This document shows positions 50,801 through 62,800 of a stretch of 64,000 bases of DNA, one piece after another. Numbering within the stretch: position 1 is the first letter of the stretch; every line of letters begins with the position of its first letter. Under the pieces are notes generated by a model, which saw only the letters and a list, made by a program, of their open reading frames with translations, made no database searches and had not been told where the DNA came from. The stretch spans positions 15,288,501 to 15,352,500 of the forward strand of contig JAMPIT010000484.1 in the NCBI GenBank assembly GCA_026261815.1. The letters run 5' to 3'. The DNA comes from Monarcha castaneiventris obscurior. Its lineage: Eukaryota; Chordata; Aves; Passeriformes; Monarchidae. A program made the position numbers and the translations under genes.

Positions 50801-53800
50801 GTCCCCAGGAGAGAGAACCTGTGTTTGCAAGGAAGGCTATGCTGGTGATGGGACACTCTGCATGGGTGAGTGCTCATGGTGTGTTTTGGGAGTGACAGAG
50901 AGGCAGCAGCAATACTAAGGGGAGTTTCAGAGTAAAACACCACTGTTTTGGTCTCAAACCAAAAGATCCCTGTGAGGTTTCTTGCTCTGATGCATGTCAT
51001 GGAGGGGCCCAGAGGCAGAGGGTGAGGGCAGTGTCCCACAGTGGTGCTCTGAGGTGAAGATGGAGCTAAGGAGAGTCCAGTCCTCTTGTAGTCTTTAAAG
51101 TACACCCAGACAGGCTTGGAATTTTCTGTGGGCAGATTTATCACAGCTCAGAGACCCACATGTGTCAGGAGTAGACTTGCAGTTGCACCCTATTCCTTTG
51201 CTATCACAAGACAATTTCCCAGGAAAATGTTCCCCAAGCTGGAAAAACTCTCCCTGTTGCCTTCCCAATACCTCTTTGGATCACCAGTTCCCAGCTGCCT
51301 TGAGCAGCCCTCAGCAGTAACTTGGCCTTATTGTTTTGCTGCAGAAATTGATCTCTGTCTCGAAAGCAATGGGGGCTGCCACACCAACGCAGAGTGCATC
51401 AAAACAGGCCCAAAGAAGGTGAGTGTGTAGGGTGGCCATCAGGACAACGTTATTATGGAAGTTGTCACAGCTGTGTAATCCTCTTAGAGACAGCAGAGCC
51501 CTGCTTTGTGCCTACTCCCTTCCATGTAGAGAAGTTTCCTGGGAAGAGCATGAAAACATTGCTGTTTCCATGAGAGCAGATGGCTTTGCTGGCCAGAGGC
51601 TGAAGGCAGTCTCGGGTTATATTTGTTGTGGACACAAGCTTGGCTATTCATGGAGGCAGCAATGAGTGCTACACCACATGCCTTCGGCTCAGGGCAGCCC
51701 TTGTGGGTCCAGGTTTGAGCCCAAGGGTCTGTTCTCTCTCCAGGTCGCCTGCAACTGCCTGCCTGGTTACAGTGGGGATGGTGTGAGCCAGTGCAACCCT
51801 ATCAACTTGTGTGAAGAGGTATGTCTGCATTTTGCTGCTTTCAGAGGTGAAGGCCGCAGCCTGGAAGTGTTCCCTTCTCCCAGGAGTTAACAGCAAGAAC
51901 AGCATTAGCCTGGTTGGTTGGAGCTGAGGTCTTGCCTTTCCACACACTGCAGGATTTCCTTGTGCGTTTGGTTTCCATTGCCTCCTGCAGTCACCTGCTA
52001 TTATGTCAGTCACCCAGCATTCCCTCAGGATGGAAAGAGGGACACAGGGTTGGAGGCATTTGGGCTTTTTCCTTTGTGTCTGTTTCACGTGGGATGTGCT
52101 CAAAAGCTTCAGAGGGTTCTGTGCTATGGCATCGCTGCCATGTCAAACTGTCCCTCTGAATCATGGGCTTTGTCATCACTGTGTGCCAAAGTGAGGTGTG
52201 AAAGTCTTATTTCATGGGAGGATTTGGTGCTGGGAAGCCCTTGAGAATTTGGATGAGGTTTATTGTGAGGCACTAAGAGGGAGGGATTGGTTTCCTTTCA
52301 CTGGGCTGAATGTAAGTTTGCAGCTCCCACATGCAAGCAGCAGTTCAGGTGGTTGGAGAAGCCCCTCCGAGCAACCTTTTGCTTTCCCTGCCAGAACAAT
52401 GGAGGCTGCAGTCCCTTTGGGCTCTGCAAGTACACAGGCCCTGGTACTCGGAACTGTTCCTGCTCCTGGCACAGCATTGGAGATGGCTTCACCTGCCGTG
52501 GCAAAGTGCATCAGGTGAGAGGCGTGTGCTGCACCTTCTCTGTTCGTGTCCCCTGTCCTGCAGCAAACCACTCCCCCCTCTCCAGAGGGTGAGCAAATCT
52601 TGGTGTCACATCAATGCATGTGTGGTGTAGGAGAGGAGACAGGTGCTTTGAGCAAACTCTCCATAAATCATAGGTGTGGGAGAGAATCATGGCAAAGTGA
52701 CTTTGCTCCAAAGGGAGCCATGCTGGGAACTCTGCTGTTGTCAGCAGTGTTGGCCATACCTCCAGGGGACTGCTTGCTTCATGTCATAAACAAATGGGAG
52801 TGATCTTGTTTTATCCCAAGGCAACTCACCTCTGCCCAGTGGGATGAGGGCAGGTGTCTCCTGTGGCCATGCCAGGACTTGGGACCCAGTCTGGAGGGCA
52901 GCACTATGTCCAGTCCTCTTGCCAATACAGTGGCTGTCCTTGGGCAAGCTGGTGACCTCTTCAGGCAGTGGCAAATAAAAGCTCCTGCCCACAGCAGAGT
53001 CACGAGAAAAGAGATGAACTGTGTGTGCCTCTGCTCTTACAGAAAGTCAGTGCAGTGAGGAGAGGGTGTTTGCCTTGCCAGGGTATGTGCCCCCTCTGGG
53101 CACCATCCCACAGCTGCCACTGCCAGCTGCGAGGTTAAAGCAGAGATTTTGTGAAGCACTCGAGGTGTCCCATGAGCACAGGGCAGTTACCTATGAGACA
53201 GGTGCTGCAGGATCAGCAGCTTCCATCTTCTGTCCACTCCATGCTGCAGCACTTGTGAATGGTGCAGGCAGAGCTCACTGCAACATCGCTGCCATCTGTG
53301 CCTGCAGAGCTGGGGAGGGAGGGAGGGAAGGTCACTGTGGTGTGTCAGGAGAACTGGTGTCTCTGGGGTGGGAGAGTGACCTGGAGTGGAAGGAGCTGGT
53401 CACCATGGAGCAAGTGGGAAGGACCCTGCTAACACCAGCTGATTCCCTTTGTTTAAGGAGCTTGGAAGGATTCCAGATGCATCCATGTTCTTTAGGATGA
53501 TACAGGTTGGTGACAGCTTTGTCCTTGTCTCTGTGTAGTAAATCACACCTAGGGCTTTCTGCAAAGGGTCTTGCTAACTGGAACAATGTTTTCTGCTTCC
53601 CTTCCCACAAATGCTCTTCTAACGCAGGCAGAAAGCATCAAAGAACTCAGTGGGGCAGGGCCTTTCACTGTCTTCGTCCCACAGACAGATTTCATAGGAA
53701 ACACCACAGTGGTAAGTGCCCTCCCATCCTGAGCTCTGTCAGGTGTTTGACAGCTCCAGTTGTGGCAGTGTCACCTCTGGGACCGTTCTGCCCAGTAAAG

Positions 53801-56800
53801 GGGCTGCACTGTGGAGAGTTAAAGGCATCCCCTGTTCTCTATCAGTGTAAAAGCAGAAGTTTGGAGGCATCTCACTGAGGAGACAACCTGGACAGGGGTG
53901 CCTTGTAAGGAGACCCTTGTTGGAGATGATGTCTCGTGGGCCTCAGAGGCACCGTGCCAGATCAGTGGTGTGTGGTGGCTTTGGTGCCTGTGGGGCTGGT
54001 AACAGCAAGGCTTCCATTTGTCTGTGACAGACCTCTTACTCCTCGTCAGGAATAAGGGAATGGCAGGTTTTGGTGCCAGTGTAATGGAATATCCTAACCC
54101 CATCACTGACTAGTCAAGATGGTTCAAATTTCCCAAAGCTCTTAAATGATTTTGTGCTTTCAGTGTGTTTTGGGGGGACTTGCTTCCCTGCAGGGATGAG
54201 TCAGAAGGAACTCAGGCAAGCCAGGTCTCCCTCACTGGGGCTGGGGGCCCTGTGTGCAAGGCAAAGTGCCCCAGTGTGACCTCCCTCCTGTCTTCTGTCT
54301 GCAGTTTGAGGAGTGGAAGAGCAGAGGTCTCCTCCGGGACCTGCTTCGCTACCACATGGTGGGCTGCCAGAAGTTGCTCTCCAGTGACCTGGAAGGCCAG
54401 GAGTCCCTTACATCTTTATCTGGCCACAAAATAAAGATCACAGTGAATGAGGTAATTCCCTTTGCTGTCCCACTTGTCAGGATGTCACTTTGTCTGCTAT
54501 TTGAAGGCACTGTGGTTGTGGCAAGTGACTTGCCTGGGCCCACAGACACTCCCAGGGCAGTGCTGGGGCTGTGCAGGCCTCAGCAGGTCCCCTCTCCCGC
54601 AGAATAGCATCACTCTCAACGAGGAAGCCAAAGTGGTCACGAGTGACATCGTGGGTGTGAACGGGGTCATTCACTTCATCGACAAGATCCTCATCCCCAG
54701 TGACCTGGTGGGCCATAACATCTCCTCAAAGCTCTCACAGGTAAGGCTGGAGCTGTGCCCTGGTGTCAGGGCTGTGGTGAGCTCAGGGACAGGATCTCTC
54801 TCCCAGCAGTGCTGCCTCAGCCCAAGGCTGCTCTTCCTCCCTGTTCCTGACTGCCTAGGGGTTGTCTGAGGCCACAGATTTGGCATGTGAAGGTGACAGC
54901 ATTTGTGGCATAGCCATATTTGGAACATAAGGAGCCTTATCCATCACTAGGGAACAAGAGTTCTGGATGTAGGCAGGAGGATCATGTCCCATGCCAACCA
55001 TCAGACTCCTTTTCCAGCACAGAGCAGGTTGCAGCATGAGTTTGCCAATGCCTCTCTGTGACTACTTAAGCAAGCAACAGGGGCTTGTACATCCTGCATT
55101 TTACAGAATATAACACATTTTCTGTGCAACACAAGGGAGTGCTGGAATTCATCCCAGCTCCTGCCATAGCAGTGTCTATCCAGGATGAATCAGAAGTGTG
55201 GTGGCTGCTGAATGCCAGCCCTTTCCAGGCCAAATCATCAGCATGATGGTGACAGAGATAAACTTGTGTTTAGCTACTGTAGCTGTTGCCTGTCTGGTTT
55301 CTCCCATGCATTGCTGGTCCTGGGTGGGGAATCCTTGGTGCCAGTTGTTTGCTTTCCTCTCTCCACAGCAGAACATCACGGACGTGGCCGAGGCCTTTGG
55401 CTACACCATCTACAGCAAGCTGCTGCAGGTGAGCCCCTGCCCCGGCTGCTCTGGGGGAGGTGCTGTGTGCCCGTGCTCGGTCAGCGTGGCCTCGGGGCTT
55501 TCCTTTGTGTCCCTGTGCTCCCGGCAGGACGCGGAGCTGCTGCCGCTGCTCGGTGACCCCGTGCACAGACCCTTCACGCTGCTCTGGCCCACGGACGCCG
55601 CGTTCAGCGCCCTCCCCGAGAGCCGGCAGAAGTTCCTGTACCGCAGGGAGCACCGGGACGTGCTGGCCTCCTTGCTCAAGGCACACATGATCAGGGACAC
55701 AAAGGTAAACGTGGCAGCACACGGGCTTGTGGCTCCCGAGGCCACAAGTGGTGCCATTGCCTGCTATGGCCGTGTCAGACTGGCCTTGCCAAATCCTTTG
55801 CTGCTGTGGAACACACAGCATATCAGCTGTCTTGAGAAGGCACAAAGAGGTTTGAGCATTTGAGGCAGCTACAGCGTCGCTGTGAACCTCTGGTGGCTGA
55901 GCTGAAACCTTCTGTCAGCAGCTTCTGGGAGCTGCGAGGCTCCCAAACAGGCCCTTGTGTACAGGGGGATGAACAAGGGCAGAGTCCAGCTGAGCAAAGC
56001 CAGGGCCTGTGTTTTCACACTGGCCTCTCACTTTGCAGGAATCTGGGACTAACCCAGCACAGCTTTGCTGTGCCACCCACATCAACTTCAGGGACTGCCA
56101 CATCACACCCCTCTGAAGCTGGCCACTGACCCCTGTCCTCACTATCTGCTAACGTAAACTGCCAGTTTTGCCAGTCTCTCCTTCACATTCTTCTTTTTCC
56201 CTCTTAGATTGTTGCTGGTAACGTGCCCCAAGTTGAAACCATAAGGTCCATGCACGGCTCCACCATCTCGTTCAGCTGCAGCAAAGCCCACGTGGTGAGT
56301 GTTGGTGATTCCAGGCTTGGCTTCCCATGGAGCAAGTGTTCCTGGGCATGGCCACGGGGCAACTGGTGCTTCTGGCAGGGAGTGAACACAGAGTTGGGCT
56401 GATTGCAGGCTGGGACACCCCATTCTCCTGGCTACAAGGTGTGGCCAGCTGGCAGGGAAGTGCAGAGGTGTGTGGTACCTGCACATGCACAACCCCGTGG
56501 TACCACAACCTTTACAGACCACGTGCTGCATGGACAGAGGCCATCCTTAGGAGAGGTGGCTGTGAAAAGTGTTAAGTGGGAAGGGTGGTCAAGGATGTGT
56601 GCACAGAGATTTCAGAGTTCTTGGGGTGATTAATAAGCCATGGCAGCCAAAACTGGGCAACTTTTGGGTGATACAGCCCCCATGTAGGATGTACCAGAAT
56701 GACAAGTTCCTTTCTTCCCCTGTTAGGGGGAGATTCTGGTGGGGAACGATGAAGCCACCATCATCCAGAGGCACATGGAGTTCAATGGGGGCATTGCTCA

Positions 56801-59800
56801 TGGCATTGACAGACTGTTGGAGCCACCAGATCTGGGATCTCGGTGTGATGAGTTCACCTTGGTTGAGCTGCAGGTAAGCACTTGTGATGAGGTGAATGAG
56901 GATCTGGGCCACCCGTGCAGCCCCATGCCTGGGAAGAGGGATGTTGGGAGGGCTTGCTGCTCTTCCTCGGCAAAGCTCTGAGCAGCCAAGAGAGGCAGCA
57001 GCAGGTATTGAGTTGTTGTGAGGTTTCTTTCTCCCTCCCACAGGCATCTACAGAGAGCTGCGGACTCTGTGGCTTCGAGCCACCCTGCCCTGCTGGCTCC
57101 GCTCAACGGGTAAAGCTCACAGCTTTGCACCAGGGAGGCCTCTTAGGGGACTGATGACAACACCCATGTGCTCCTCATGTTTTAGGAGGAAAATGAAGGC
57201 CCCATCTGCATGTGGCAAGCCCTTGGCTCAGTCACATTGTCCATGCCTTGCCCCAAGTCATGCAGGAGCTGGCCTGAAAAATATGGGGTGCAGTGGTCTT
57301 TGCTTGGTCAGTCCTGTGTGGGTGACAGTGGCACAGGGGTCCCTGCAGGAACAGTGGGGGTGGCTTTGGGTGCTTTACAGCAAAAGAACTCAGCCTGGGA
57401 GTGGATCAGGGATCCCATGGTGAGCAGCCTTGTGAGGCAGTGGCTGTACCCCATTCTCACTGAGGGCTTCTGGTGTGACCCCGAGGTTCCTCTGGCGTTC
57501 CTCTGTCACCAGCCCCAGTGTTGGGGTCACTGGGCAAGCAGCCACCTCCGACCGCCCTATAACCCCCGCAACCTTTTCATATTTATACCCTAGCACATGT
57601 TAGGAAGCCTCTGCTACTTGTCATAAAACTGAATGAGTGGCACAGGAAACGTCAAGGTGAGTTGTCAGTGACCAGTGTGGTGAGCTCTGTGTTCTGCCTG
57701 TTTGCTCCCAGGGGGAAGCCAGGCGCTGCTACTATTACGGAAACCACCTGCTGAGGAACACGTTCCTGTTCCACCGCAACTCCATGCTGCGGCCGCTGTG
57801 GCCACACTCCCCGTGGGACCCCTTCAGGAGACACTTCTCTTCCAGGGGGCCTCTGAGACGAGGCTGCAGGAGGAGCTGCGTTTCCAGCCAGTGGGTCCCA
57901 CAGTGCTGTGCCAACCACTATGGCAGGGACTGTCGGGGTAAGAGCCACGCCACCCTGTCCCCTGCAGGAAGGTGGCATTACTGCTTCAGCACATCCACAT
58001 CCATGAATGTGCTTCCCTGGGCAAGGATGGGCAAAACCCCAGGCAGGGAGCCCCAGCCTGCAGAAGGTGCAGGGAGCAATATCCTGGGATTATAACAGGG
58101 AGTACCCTTTCATTGGAGAATATCTTGTCTCTGTGAAGAGCCCTGGGCACAGGGCTGCTGGGGGTGGCTGTCAGACATGTCACTCACCCCTGGATATTGT
58201 CAGTGCTCAACCATTCCCTGGCATCTGCCCTCTGTGCCATGCGCAGCTTTCAGGTCCTTGGGTGAGTCTGCTGTTAGTGTGGGGTGGGTCAGTGCAGACC
58301 CAGCACATCACAGCAGGGGCTCTTCGCAGGCTGGAGCCTGTGCCAAATTTGTCCCGCTTGCCCCTATTCCTGAGTTTTCGTGTCAGGGGATGTCCCCAGC
58401 ACTCACTGCCCACACTGCTGAGCTGCCTGTGGTCCGAGCACCCCGTGAGCAGCGGCTCAGGGACACTTGGTGTGTGCAGGGTCTGTGGGGGGGCACCGGG
58501 TGGCTCCCCTCCAGCACAGGGTCCCTTTGTCACCACAGCCTCACTAAGGTGCCCCATTTGCAGCATGCCCAGGAGGGCTGGAGGCGCCGTGCAACAACCG
58601 TGGGACCTGCGATGACAAAATCGGCGGCTCAGGGATCTGCAACTGCAGCCAGGAGTTCATCGGGACGGGCTGCGAGCTGTGCGCGCCCGGCAGATACGGC
58701 CCGGAGTGCCGAGGTACCGGCTGGGCGTGGCAGCGGCACGGAGGGGCTGTGCCCGGGGCTGTGGCACAGGGGGCTGCTTGGAGAGCTGCTGGGCTGAGCC
58801 CCTGGCAGCCCACGGCTGATAAGGCCACAGGGTCAAATACCCCTCCTCGTTTGTCAAGCAGAGCTGAGAGCCCCAGTTTGGGAGAAAGTATTTCACTGTT
58901 CTGTGAGCTGGGGGACACAGAAGTTGTGATGAACCCTGTACAGAAAGAGCATCTCCTGGGACATGCTCAGCAGGGACCTGTGCCCGTGTGAGACAAAAGC
59001 AAAGGGAAGGAAAAGAGAGTCCTCCATCCTCCCATCCCAAACTGGGCCTCACAGGGTCTCAAGGAATGATTCAGAGTGAGAAACACATTCCAGAAATGCC
59101 CAGGGGAGAGAGGAGTGATGGGGCTTTGTGGGTGCAGAGGCTTCTCTTCCTCTGTGAAGGGTGTGTGTGATGGGGCCAGGGCTGGCGGTGGCAGGAAGGG
59201 ATGTGTCAGGCTGCTGTGCCCACCTTGACACCTGCCCACAATGCCACACCTCTGTCCCGTGGCTGTCCCAGGGCCTTTCCACCAAGGCATAAATGGTGTT
59301 TTTGTCCATTCCTCACAGAGTGCAACTGCACTGAGAACGGTGTGTGCAATGGGGGCCTGCACGGCGACGGCTTCTGCTTCTGTGCCGAGGGCTGGACTGG
59401 GGAGCGCTGTGAAACCAGACTGGGTGAGGGATGCTCAGCTATTCCCTGGGACCCACCTGCTATTCCCTGGGAACCACTGCCACGGGACTGCTTTCCCACG
59501 AGCTGGATAGTTCAAGCAGCTGTTCAGTAATATCTTCACAAAGGAGCTCTCAGTTGTGAGGCTCATCCTGAGATCTGGCCCATGCTGTTGAATTTCACAG
59601 GGGTTGGGGTGGTGAGGAGGGGGCAGAGGAGAAAAGCTCTACTGGATCATGAGCATGTCCCTGAGCTCAGAGGTGCTCCAAGAAGAGCTTGAGGCTGAGG
59701 TGAAGATCTGAGGTGTATTTGATGGAGTAACAAACCTCTGCGTTTGGGCAAGACACCTGCAGAAGAGAACAGGGGGAGGCAGAGAGGTGGGGCAGGGGGC

Positions 59801-62800
59801 CTGGGGCAGAGGCTGGTGGTGGCAGCCGTGCCCGTGTCCCAGCGCTGCGGTCCCTGTGAGCCGCGTGTGTTGTGCTTTCAGTGGTGACCCCCAGCTGCTC
59901 TCCGCCGTGCCACGCCCGGGCCGCCTGCCGCGCCGGCAACCTCTGCGAGTGCGACCTGCACTACGAAGGGGACGGGAGAACCTGCTCAGGTACGGGGCAG
60001 CCACGGCGGCTGGGCTGGGCTGGGCGGATGGCGAAGGAGGGGAGGCGGACAACAGGGCAGGACAGCGGGTGACCATCTACCGATGGCCGTGGTGGGGTGA
60101 CGGCTGGCAGGACAGCCCGGCTGACCCCCAGGACACCTCATGAGGGGCTTTAGTTAACCCAGGACTTTCCCCCGCAGTGATCGACATGTGCAGCCAGGAC
60201 AACGGGGGCTGTGCCAGGCACGCACAGTGCTCACAGACGGGCGTGAACGTGTCCTGCACCTGCGCCCCCGGCTACACAGGGGACGGCTACATCTGCGAGC
60301 CCATCGACCGCTGTGCCGACGGCAGGAACGGGGACTGCAGCCAGCACGCCCACTGCATCAGCACCGGCCCGGTGAGCGCGGCCCCTGGGGCCGGGGACAT
60401 CCGTGTGCCCGGGAGAACAGCCTGGCTGGCTGCCCTGGGACAGCCATGGGACAGTGTCCCCCCTACTGCAGTCCCCTGCCCCTCCTCTCTGGTGCCCTCG
60501 GGTGCTGCTCTCATCCTGCGGGTCCCTTACCACCAGGCAGGGGCTGTGCTGCTGTGATGGTTCTGGGGATGTTATGCTGAGGCCATTTTTCCCCGCTCCT
60601 CTGTCTAAGGAGCGAAAGCTGTGTCAGTTGTGTCATTCCTGGGCTGTTTTGGGGGCTCCTGGATGGTTCTTCAAGGATAATGCTGGCCATTTTTGCAGAG
60701 GAACCAAAGTCGATCACCACAGGCCAGAAGATGGGACTGGGAGCATGGTGTAGTGCAAGAGTCATGAGCCACATACCTCAGCATGTGCCAAGGACTCAGT
60801 GTGACATTGCCTGGGGGTGGGGGCAGGACAGGCCATGTGGCCTTTCACAGCTCTATCACAGTCCCAGCAGGCTGTAGAGGCATTCTGAAGGCTCATCCCC
60901 ATCTTCCCAGGGATCCAAGGATCCCCAGCTGTCTTTGCACTCACACCATTGCCACCCTGCCCTTGTGCTGCAGAACGAGCGGCGCTGCGAGTGCAAGCAG
61001 GGCTACGTCGGTGACGGGATCCAGTGCCTGGAGGAGGTCGTGCCCCCCACGGACCGGTGCCTGGAGGACAACGGGCAGTGCCATCGGGAGGCTCTCTGCA
61101 CGGACCTGCACTTCCATGGTGAGTGTGCTCAGCCCTCCCTGCAGGGCCACATTGGAGAGGCCACATTGGAGAGGCCACATTCTCTCATCCTTCACCTTTG
61201 GCCTGGAGCTCCCTTCAGGAGCGCTGGAGGGTGGGATGGCCATGGGGACAGGGACTCATCTCTGTAGCTTGGTGTGGTTTTCACATTTCCCTTTTCCCTA
61301 CATGACATATGGGGAGGACGAGCCATCCTTTTCTGCTCCCATGTGACAGGAGATGGCCTCTGGTGGCACCAGCTCCCTTGTGGAAGGCGAGGAGCTCAGA
61401 GGAAGCCTCTCCCTCACTTGTGCCTTGTCCACATCCCACCCTCCTTGGCAGTGCTGCCCACAGTCACACAGACCCATGTGACTGCCGGGGGGGTGGCTCA
61501 GTGTGGCCTGTACTAAAGCTCCTGGGCTTTGGTATTTTGCAGATAAGACCATGGGTGTGTTCCACCTGCAGTCACCCCGGAAAAAGTACGACTTCACTTA
61601 CGAGCAGGCTCAGGCAGCCTGTGCTGCAGAAGGTGCTTCCCTGGCCACATTCCAGCAGCTGGCAGCAGCACAGCAGGTCAGGGCAGGGGTGGCTCTGTCC
61701 CCTCGTGGGGCTGGGATGGGCCATGTGTCTGCTGGGGCCTGGGCCAGCCCAGGGGTGATGTGTGGGTCCGTGACCCCTCATCCCTTTGGCCAGGCCCTGT
61801 TTGCTCCATCTGCATCCATGAAAAAGGAGGACTGGTGGGTCTTACCAGTCACACTGGGATGGGAATTGTGATGCTGCCCAACACGACAGGCGTTGGGCGG
61901 GTGTTGGATGAGGCACAATGGGAATGTTCATTGGGGTAGAAAAGCCAGGACAGAGCTATTTTTAATCTAATCATTGATTTTCCTCTTCTAGATGGGATTC
62001 CATCTGTGCTTGGTGGGCTGGCTGGACAATGGCACAGCTGGATACCCCACAGCCTACCCCAACCCCAGCTGCGGGTCCAACCGTGTGGGCATTGTGGACT
62101 ATGGCTCCCGAAGCAACCTGAGCGAGACCTGGGATGCGTTCTGCTACCGGGAGAAGGGTGAGTGGTGCCAGCACCTTTCCTGGGGTCACTCCTGTTGGGC
62201 ACAAGTGCTGTGTCAGGGCAGCAGGCAGGGAACTGCTCTGGAGCATGAGGGCACACAGGCACACCCCCTCTCCCCACACCCGTGTCCAGAGGGAGCACGA
62301 TGAGGGTATCCAGAAATCAAAAGGTGGTTGGTGCAGGTGGCTCTGGTGAGGCCAATAACACTCTGGTGCTCCTTTGCAGATGTGACCTGCACCTGCCGTG
62401 ATGGGTTTGTGGGAGATGGGTACTGGTGCAGCGGGAAACTCCCCGATGTGCTCGCAGACCAGGACCGCTTCTCCACCTTCTATTCCGTAAGTGACGCTCT
62501 CCTGGGTCTGCAGGAGCAGCAGGGCAGAGGGAGGGATCAGCTGGAACAGGGAGGAGCTGGGGTTTGGTCTGTGTACAGGATAGAGATTACAGACACAGAG
62601 GGGGTTTCTTTCCCAAGCTGGGGGATTCCTGGGCAGGGGGAGGTGATGGCATTGTGCTGCCAGCAATGTGTTGATGGGGAAGATCTCCCGTCTCTTCTAG
62701 ATGTTGCTCAATTTTGCCAATGACACAGAAGAAGGACTGGATTTTTTCATGTATTTGTCTGATGCCTCTGCTCCCAAAACTCTCTTTGTCCCTCTGAATT

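Noticed and set aside
53252..53335. Possible dead EGF exon in intron 45 (reads [14 protein letters not shown] then ACRAGEGG)
   Set aside because: Only three cysteines with no flanking acceptor and donor in a fitting phase, and a G-rich simple stretch follows. Most likely chance.
55270..55845. 191-codon open frame on the minus strand
   Set aside because: Antisense of exons 50-51; the high GC third positions of the real exons keep it open.
61971..62666. 231-codon open frame on the minus strand
   Set aside because: Antisense shadow of the GC-rich Link and EGF exons 62-63, where stop codons are rare on both strands.
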